Shown: one piece after another, positions 56,326 to 64,000 of the stretch | Numbering within the stretch: the stretch's first letter is position 1 | How the letters are laid out: each line of letters starts with the position of its first letter | NCBI RefSeq assembly: GCF_004210375.1 | Contig: NC_134834.1 | Location: 38,964,264-39,028,263, forward strand | DNA from: Tachypleus tridentatus | Taxonomy: Eukaryota > Arthropoda > Merostomata > Xiphosura > Limulidae | Direction: 5' to 3' | DNA: 64,000 nucleotides | Translations under genes and position numbers: made by a program | The notes under the pieces: model-generated | Databases searched by the model: none | The model's input: the letters and a program-made list of their open reading frames with translations, nothing else | Told to the model about the DNA's origin: nothing

Positions 56326-58162
56326 TAAAAAGTTAAATGCCTAACATTGAGTAATTATAATGTATATAAGTATGATGAATAAAAACTAGTTTCATGAGAT
56401 TTTCTTTGTTTCATCCTACAAAGAAGGCTATTATTAAGATGAGTAATATTTCCCATATGAATTACTCCGATATTATTTTCAATTTCTAAACATGTATTAC
56501 TCTTTGTACAATAATGATTTTGATGTACGATCTACATAAAAAGGCATATCTATAAAGACATATTTATATTGAATCATCTTGTTGGAAAATCATAAACAAA
56601 CATAACATTAATATATTTATGAGACCTAAATTTACATCATAATTTTTGTTTGGTTACATTTACTTCTGTAACATCTATAATATATACAATTTTGATCACA
56701 CATTGTCAAATAAGATCCTTGCATAATCTTATTTTAGATGCATTGTGTGGATTAGTTTTCAAGTTATTAAAATAACGCAAGTTTAGTTTACAAGTTCTAT
56801 CTTGAAACACATATAATATGATGTTTTTATCTACTTGAGTCATAGAGGTTTTCAGATCTAACCAGATAGATTCATCATGACCATCACGCATGTACGAGCA
56901 GCATCGCTAGGGCCATCGATTTTGCAATCTCAGCAATTCCCCGTTAAGTTTCATATGGCAGCGAACTGATTTTAAGTGTGTACTTCAAATAACAGTTTAA
57001 CATTATCATGAATGTGGTTAGAATTAATTTTTCATTTATTTTAATTGTTTAAATACGAGCTGATAAAACAAACCTTTCCATATGACCAATACCATTCACA
57101 CTTTTTTAAAGTTATAAGACTTGATATATAATTATTGACATTATTTTAGTTTGTAAACATAATAGACACATTTCGTGAATTGTGGCATACGTCTCTACTT
57201 CAGATGTACAGCTTTAGACACTGATGGTATCAGTCATTTAAATTCTTGTCATTCAACACGTGCAAATGTTTCACTTTTTGTTTCAGATTCGAGGAAGAGG
57301 GGGTAGGGAAATGCTCGTGGCCTAAAGGTCTTGGGTTCAATTACAGTTGTCCTAAATTTGCTTCCCTTGTATTTTGTTATGGCAAACCTACTATATATCA
57401 CTAATCTTGAGCCGTTGTCCAGTGTAAAGGTTGGCACCACCACCATTTTTTTAATCGCTGAGAGGAGGAAAGGTAACTGGATGGCAGAACCCACTGCCAA
57501 CAATTTTGTATTGTATGTATCATGATTTAAGAAACACCGTACCATCAGTTAAATGCAATCACTTCATGGGACCGTTCACAGATGGATTAGGTAATATCAC
57601 TAATTGCCCAGCTCTAATTGAAATGTATAAGCTAATAAAAGTAACCACAGATTGAACGTTTTTATTTTTCACAAAATTAATGTGATTCTCGTAATTCATT
57701 CAAACTTACAAAAATACGTCGATAAGTGAAGATTTTCATGTGTGTATGTATGTCAATTCTTGAATATCCTAAGATAATGAATGACGCTCTGTTCTGATTG
57801 CAAAACTTTCTAAAATACCTGAATAACTCAATTTCACATAACTTTTATTTTCTACTCGCTTCAATACATGTTTGTAAATCTAAAAACTAAGTGTTTAAAC
57901 ATAAACATGTAACAAAGGATAATAGCATTTGAAGCAATACAAATGTGAAAAAAAATTTAATCGTGAAGATACATGATTATTTGTTATTTCATTTATCAAA
58001 TATGCTTCAAGAGTGTTGAAAAATTCTACAGGATGAAAATAACTTGAATTACTTTCTACAATATAGTTGCTTTTAACAGGAACCTATCACTGCTTCATAT
58101 GAAATTATCTTAACAGTTTTAAACCTAATTTCATAAATAATTTTGTAGAATATTAAAATACT
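56326..58162. other. Unassigned intergenic sequence
   Basis: Around 57,300-57,360 the plus strand reads GCTCGTGGCCTAAAGGTCTTGGGTTCAATTAC, with a B-box-like GGTTCAATTAC that could be a decayed tRNA-like head. The overlapping minus frame 57,545-57,249 shows no domain. Confidence 0.35.
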
Positions 58163-58265
58163 TGTGTTTTAAATATAAGCCACACAATGGGCTGTTCATG
58201 TCATGCCCACCACAGAGATCAAACACAGAATTTTAATGCTATTATACCTCACAGTCTACTAGAGA
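58163..58265 (-). mobile_element. SINE family 2, diverged copy
   Basis: TGTTTTAAATATAAGCCACACAATGGGCTGTTCATG...CACAGAGATCAAACACAGAATTTTAATGCTATTATACC. Weak but in the correct order. Confidence 0.5.
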
Positions 58266-58659
58266 GAGAAATGAAAACTTTAGTTTAATTAAAAAAAAAC
58301 ATGTTTTTCTTTACCAATCTTGACGTTTGCAATGCTATCTTAGCTATATGCATTGTGGTGACGTAAAAAACTCGTATCGTTACTAGCAAACCCATAAGCC
58401 TACAGCCCACGTTTATAAGCCCATTACCTTTATAACTGTAAATTAATGGTTGAACTACTCTTTTGTACTTTCTGTTTAGTGATCATTACCATCATAATCC
58501 AAATTAAATTTCTTTAACCAAGTTGTAAATGGTAATTAATAAGCTCACTTGTTTATGTGCTTTAATGTAAGTAAATCAATGCTAAATTTGGGGTTCACTT
58601 TCAAGGAATCCCTGTAAAAGTGTTTTTCAGAATACCCACTTTCCCTAAGTGTTTGGATA

Positions 58660-58865
58660 AAAAAAGTTTTACCTTTTTGCAAATGTCAGGTCCAAACAAT
58701 TTATTTAACACCACATAGAAGTTGATACATCCAGCAGTTTAGGAGAAGAGTGGGATGAAATTACCTTTTTCCAAATGTTGGAACTGAGACGATTCATTTG
58801 ATACCACTTCAAAACCAGTATGACCAGTGGTTTAAGAGAAGTTATGTGATTTGCATACACAGACA
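58660..58865. repeat. ~100-bp degenerate tandem repeat
   Basis: Two units: TTTACCTTTTTGCAAATGTCAGGTCCAAAC...CCAGCAGTTTAGGAGAAG and ATTACCTTTTTCCAAATGTTGGAACTGAGAC...CCAGTGGTTTAAGAGAAG, followed by ACACAGACAGACAC. The unit resembles a low-complexity family common in arthropod genomes; identity not settled. Confidence 0.5.
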
Positions 58866-61143
58866 GACACTGAATCTTAATACGCAGATATTAAAAAACA
58901 TTCAAGGTTGTGAAAATTTATTTAGAAACAAATTAATACTAGGGGCTATGAAATAACTGTAGATAAAACTAAACAAAGCATATATGCAAGAAAAAATACT
59001 TTCAATGGTTTTGAAGTTTTGATAACTTATAGTTAAAGATGGAAATTGGGATTTAATTATATTTCATATATTTCTTTCTTGATATATTATAGTCACTTTA
59101 ACTATACCATAATTCTTTTCAATATAATTTTGAGTATACATAACTATACTTGAAATGAAAATAAAGCCCATAACCTAAATATACAGTCTGTTATGTGCAT
59201 TGTTCAGGAAAATACTACATACAATCCACACCATGACACTTTTAATACACAGAGCAAGTTATATAGCAAGCTTCTTCACCAAGGTTTTCTTACCTTGTGA
59301 ACTTGTATTAAGCTTTGTAATGACCACAGGTTTTGGATGAAATAAAATTAGATGCTACTTTACAAGTTAAATCTTAAGCTTTAATTCTGTAAAGTTTCAC
59401 CAGCACAACATTCAACTTCCATAACTCATTGACAAATCAAAAGGAAACTTTATACTGTTTAATGATAGGGAAATAAGTTCTAACTTTTTTCTAAATGATA
59501 AAAGTGTACTAGATATAATTTAAACTTTGCCAATATTAAGCTACCATATGGATAGACATTCAATAGCAAAGTTTAAGTATTCAAAGTGCTTATCATTTTG
59601 TGCAGCATTCCTATTTTCAATTACAGTTAAATTATTAAAGTGAGAATAAATAGTTCGTCCAGGGCAGCATTTTACACAGGGTTACTCAGAGATACCTGGA
59701 TGTACAATCCTAAAATTTACAAATTTAGCATTTACCTTGGTTTTCTACAGCAATATACTTAGTTCATTCGTGACTGATATCTCATGCAATGCTGTCATAC
59801 TTAATGTTCTTCATAAAGTACCATGGCTCTGTCAAATGCAGTTATTAACTCAAAGGATAGCAAAACCTGTATTTTAAATCTCATGACTTGATAAAAATAT
59901 TTTATTAAAGGACTAACCTTAAACTTAACAGATACTTTTATTTTGCACTTACACAGTAACAATGGAGTACAGAGTGAAATTTTACTATTTTGATAACATT
60001 ACAAGTTCATCACCTAAATTAATACAGTAACTTAAAGACATGTAAAAAGTTACAAATTAAGTGACATTAAATAAGAATTAAAAGTCGAGATTCTCATTAT
60101 GAAGTTGAGGAAAATATAACTTAAACTCACTTTTGAAAGAAACTGAAAGAAAACAGAATTTTAAGTAACTTAACACTTTTTATAAATACTTATAAAAATA
60201 ACTTAAGTACTTTAATTTAAATTAAAAATATATACTGAAAGTATATTTAATAATGAGTCCATGAATAACCAACTGCCTTATTGCCAGACTTCATTTTTAA
60301 AGAATGCATATAGAACAAACTAGTTTTAATAATGTTTCAAACTTTGTATAACTAAAAATGTCCATCACTTGTACAATGAAATCACAAAATGTACAGCCAC
60401 ACATGTGAAATTTGAATCTCTGCAATACTTTCAAGCATTAAGTTGCTTAAAAATTTTAGAATATTCACCTGTAATTGCTACAATTTAAAAAAAAACACCC
60501 TATAAAAACAAAGTTATATCAGGGTTTACTTATTATTTAATGTATGTCTAAATGCAGCTATGAAAGAGAGCTACATGTATACAACATATACTTAGAACCT
60601 TCACAAGAAAACAAACTATGATTTCTATCAAAACATGTATTAGCATTGCTGAATACCTATTTTTTTGCCTACTGAAGTAAGTGTGCTATTGAAGGTTACT
60701 TCAATCACTGAACAAGCAGTTTGTTTTTAATATACAAAAGTTAAACTTACAAAAGTTAATAAGTGATGAATTATTTTAATACATAAAATATTCTCAAATT
60801 CAAATCTGTTTTACACCAGTACCAATATTACAGCTTAATATTTTGTCCTATATAAGTACATATTTAAAACCAGGTGCTATTTCTATTTCTACAGTTGCCA
60901 TGTAATTCAGTTGTAAGTAAAGCCACAAACTCTTTTGTTCTTCAAGGATGTCTTCAATTATGATATATAGATATACTTTTATTTTTCATGATGACATAAA
61001 ACTCCACATCCACTAGGCTCATAAGTATCTTAAACATGACACACACAAAAAAAAGCTACATCCTCAGTATATTTTCAATTCTAACACAATCGTGCAAAAT
61101 AAGTGTTCAAACTGGCAGTTCCTTATGTACACATACATTATAG
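58866..61143. other. AT-rich region downstream of the unidentified gene
   Basis: May include 3' UTR of the minus-strand gene ending at 61,144. No frame, no recognised repeat. Confidence 0.4.
60978..60983 (-). terminator. Candidate poly(A) signal of the unidentified gene
   Basis: AATAAA on the minus strand (TTTATT on plus), the first canonical signal after the TAG at 61146. In AT-rich DNA such hexamers occur often by chance. Confidence 0.3.
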
Positions 61144-61271
61144 CTACATAGAGGTAAATCCCTGTATATTAAAGGCTGCACCCATTTCAGAATTTTGGGG
61201 AAGATTTCCAACAGGAGATGTTACATTTCCAACCTTTGGACTATAAAAAGCAGGTGTTGAATTACTCGCTC
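61144..61271 (-). CDS. Last coding exon of the unidentified gene
   Basis: Acceptor ACTTTGATTTCAG|GAGCG, phase 1 in, 41 codons then TAG at 61146-61144. It encodes a Ser/Pro/Asn-rich end with FYSPKVGNVTSPVGN and the terminal GAAFNIQGFTSM. The pyrimidine-rich acceptor, the phase match with the 66-nt exon and better base composition than the surroundings support a real exon. An AATAAA on the minus strand at 60983-60978, about 160 bases after the stop, could end the mRNA. Confidence 0.65.
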
Positions 61272-61535
61272 CTGAAATCAAAGTTTACACTATAAGATTG
61301 TTATAAAGTTTTACTTGTGTTTAAATGATCTTATCAAATCTAATGAACTTAGAAATATATGTCAAAATGCTGTTCACAGTAAAGATAGAAGTTTATCTAC
61401 AGTTAGACAAAAACAAAAGTTCTACTAATGAAAATCATTTTAGTAGAAATAACACTGTCTGAAAAAAATCAACAATATACAAGTTTTAAGACTCAATTAA
61501 CAGTATAAAAATATAAAGAGCTTGAATGACCTTAC

Positions 61536-61601
61536 CAAGAGGTTGTTGTGGAACATGACCTAAGGACATCTGCTGCATGTGTGATGTAAGGTTATTAACA
61601 C
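61536..61601 (-). CDS. Penultimate coding exon of an unidentified gene
   Basis: Acceptor TTTTTTTTTTAAG|GTGTT, donor CCTCTTG|GTAAGG, 66 nt, phase 1 in and 1 out. It encodes VNNLTSHMQQMSLGHVPQQP. The other two frames hit stops, and the frame joins exactly to the next exon. Composition (Gln, Met, Ser, Pro) suggests a disordered tail, as in many trafficking or RNA-binding adaptors. I do not recognise the protein. Upstream exons are beyond the right edge or hidden in the remaining 2.4 kb, which is filled by a DIRS-like element. Confidence 0.6.
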
Positions 61602-61865
61602 CTTAAAAAAAAAATCTTGATAAGAGTGATACGTAAAATTTCACAACATATTAAAATCAAAACAAGAGTTCAATGGAGTTTCAATATGTCATTATTTAAA
61701 ATATATCATGAAATAATGAAATAGTATTAGATAACAATTAAATTAAGTTTGCTTGTATATTTGTTAGATATCTCAGCTACGCAAAGAGATGCTTAGTAGA
61801 TCTTGCACATAATATACAATTAATTATTCAAAATTTTAAGTATTTGTTAGTTATAATTTTCAGAT

Positions 61866-64000
61866 ACTGAAAGTGTATTTCCAATAGTTACTTACCTTTT
61901 ATCACAAGATTAACTATTCTCATTCAGTGTTGTCCTCTATATGCAAACATTTTCTTTATGCTTACCATAAGCCTTCCACCTCCCCCATTAGAATTACTAT
62001 ATTTTAGCACATCTCTCAAGTAAATCATCATCATCATCATGCTTCATCTCAATCAATAGTAGCATGATATGTTTATATGATGCATGTGACCACCTTCTAG
62101 ATTTCTCTACAGAATCTTCACTTCGAAGTTTGGCAGAAGGTATGAGCATTGGAAAAGTAGGGAGGAATGATGGAAAGTCTGTGAAGAGGTAAGGAAAAAA
62201 CTAAGAACTATGCATGGGAGGTAAAACTTAGGGAAGATTAGACCAAATAAACCAAAAGGGTAGGTGAAAGATCACAAATGGAGAAGAATTGCTAGGGGAT
62301 AAAAATATAAAGGCATGCACCCTAAAAGCTAGCACTACATGCTAAGTAACAATGAAAGACCCTGACTGAACACAGAAGCTTATCCCAATCTTGTTGAGGG
62401 TATAGATAGGATATAGAAGGAAATCAGGAGAAAGGATGAACATTCCTCCTGAACTATTGAGGATTTAAGGAGAAAAGAATGACAGGAATAAATACAAAGA
62501 AAAGTAGAGTGATACTTTATGTATGTGAAACATCAAAGGCAAACAAATCTGATTGTTTATGTTCACAGGTTAAGAGAAGAAGGAAATATGTTTTAAGAGC
62601 AGGTGAAACAAGAAACACAAGAAAAGTGGTTCTAATAGAGGTAAATTTAGTAAGGGTATGGAGAACCATATTTATGTCCCAGTCTGGAAGGGCAGGATGG
62701 TTGGGAGGTAGATGCACCTAGAAAAATGCTTGAGCATAGTAGGAACAGGGGAATTAAAAACTTTATGATGTTGAAAAAAATGGAAGGTAAGTGATAAGGC
62801 TGCCCAATATTTCAAATGTGACAAGATTGAAGACCTATGATTGAAGAGATAAGTGAAAAATTCCACCATACGAGCCATTAGAGACTTGTTAACAGTAAAC
62901 AACCTGTTAGCAGACCAACAGCAAAAGACTTTCCACTTGCCTTGGTATACTTCCATGGAGGATGACCATATCGAACTAGATAACAAGGAAGTGACACGTA
63001 TGAAACCAGATTGTCTAGCCAAGGACTGGACAAAAGCCAGGTGTGAAGACATAGGATATAGAATCTGGAGCTGAATTTGACAAAACAGAGGGGGAAAAGT
63101 GGAAGAGAGATAGATGGTGATAGGAGCATTTATCATAACACTGAAAACCAAGGAAGACATCGCCAATAAAGAAAAAATAGGAAAACCCAACAATGAGCAG
63201 AGCAGAAAAGAGAAATCACCTGATGAAACAATCAGATGGGAGACTATGCATAAAGATATTTGTGATCAATCCTGGCTGAAGAATTGACTGCCAAAACCTA
63301 TGGATATGGTACAGATGACCAACATTGGAGAAACTTGGTACTGAGATCTGTGGCAGAGGCATCCAATTGGGAAAACCACAATGATGGCAAAAAATCCTGA
63401 AAACTAAGTGGATTTAACATCCTCTCTGTTGGACATATTTGGTCTGAGTGCAAAAGACAATCCACAAATAGATTAAAAGCACCTGGCACACAACATCCAA
63501 TAAGGTTAAAGTTATGTTTGTGGAACTAGTATAATAGATTTAATGTAAAGAAACATAGATCTCTAGACTGGGTGCTAACTTGGTAATTGATATGTGCCAC
63601 CACTGTAGAATTGCCTGAACAAACCACCACAAAACAATGACAGACAAGAAGAAGATAGCGAAACAATTCTGATACAAGTTTGAGAACACTGATATGCAAA
63701 ACAATTTCATCTGCAGATGAACAGCCCAAAGCTTTCTGGTAATTGATCCATTCCACCTATCCATGAAAAGATGTAGATCCAGATGGGGGTAGGGGGAGCA
63801 GCATGCTCAATGACATATGGGCTTTGTTCAGTCACCAATGCAGACTGTCTCACAGGAAAGTAGAAATGGAATTGCGTGGAAAGCAGATCTGAGGCAAAGG
63901 TTCAGTCATTCATGAAATGCCCAATGAAGGGATTTCATAAATATACGACTGAGAGGGGACAGTGCAGTCACAGAGAACCACATCCCCAAAAGTGATAGAA
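61866..64000 (-). mobile_element. DIRS-like tyrosine-recombinase retrotransposon, copy E (runs off window)
   Basis: Minus-strand frames, all interrupted. At about 63,756-63,526 there is an RNase H-like core (SGNSTVVAHINYQ followed by STQSRDLC), resembling the TDNTTVVAYINRQGGTRS motif of DIRS RNase H. In the same frame at 63,489-63,298 lie VPGAFNLFVDCL, an ERMLNPLSFQDFL segment and SSVPYP, resembling the IPGxxNxxADxLSR...TEWSLxPxVF...DLFATR...SPVPDP stretch that follows it. A different frame, 63,193-62,517, has the order of a tyrosine recombinase core-binding and early catalytic domain (YQGKWKVFCCW..., then WDINMVLHTLTKF..., then ALKTYFLLLLTCEH). The left end starts ACTGAAAGTGTATTTCC at 61,866. 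It lies in an intron of the minus-strand gene. The family assignment is by motif order, not a search. Confidence 0.75.

Noticed and set aside
57249-57545. 98-codon minus-strand frame
   Set aside because: No domain, no splice context, and it overlaps a possible decayed tRNA-like repeat.
62028-62042. CATCATCATCATCATC run
   Set aside because: A short trinucleotide microsatellite with no further interest.

Overview
This looks like nuclear DNA from an arthropod, most likely a chelicerate and probably a horseshoe crab. It is AT-rich, its coding sequence is split into short exons with GT-AG introns, and it carries many copies of two tRNA-derived SINEs. The longer SINE is one I associate with Limulus/Tachypleus; that species call is recognition from memory and should be confirmed by a search. 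Nothing in the window is prokaryotic.

The main gene is on the minus strand from about 51.0 kb down to 18.4 kb. Fifteen coding exons join with matching phases into a 464-codon glycerol-3-phosphate acyltransferase of the animal GPAT3/GPAT4 type, with complete start, stop, acyltransferase motifs and membrane segments. A second minus-strand gene enters from the right. Only its last two coding exons (61,601-61,536 and 61,271-61,144) are inside, giving a Gln/Ser/Pro/Asn-rich C-terminus that I cannot name.

The rest is intronic or intergenic and is dominated by mobile DNA. The most informative element is a family with inverted terminal repeats at about 22.9-25.5, 29.9-32, 43.4-45.8, 46.7-47.2 and 61.9-64.0 kb. 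Its broken minus-strand frames resemble the RNase H and tyrosine recombinase of DIRS-type retrotransposons. All five pieces point the same way as the host genes and sit in introns. Other elements are a frameshifted LTR-retrotransposon gag relic (41.2-41.8 kb), a LINE 3' remnant (47.2-47.6 kb), SINE clusters (3.1-6.7, 53.7-56.3 kb), a perfect 51-bp-arm hairpin flanked by a 16-bp direct repeat (53.4 kb), a palindromic MITE-like element (10.5 kb), a degenerate minisatellite (7.9-8.4 kb) and a nearly perfect 514-bp tandem duplication (14.1-15.1 kb).

Layout: 0-18.4 kb is repeat-rich with no gene I can support; 18.4-51.0 kb is the GPAT gene; 51-61.1 kb is intergenic with SINEs, the hairpin and probably the 3' UTR of the second gene; 61.1-64 kb is the 3' end of the second gene plus a DIRS copy in its intron.
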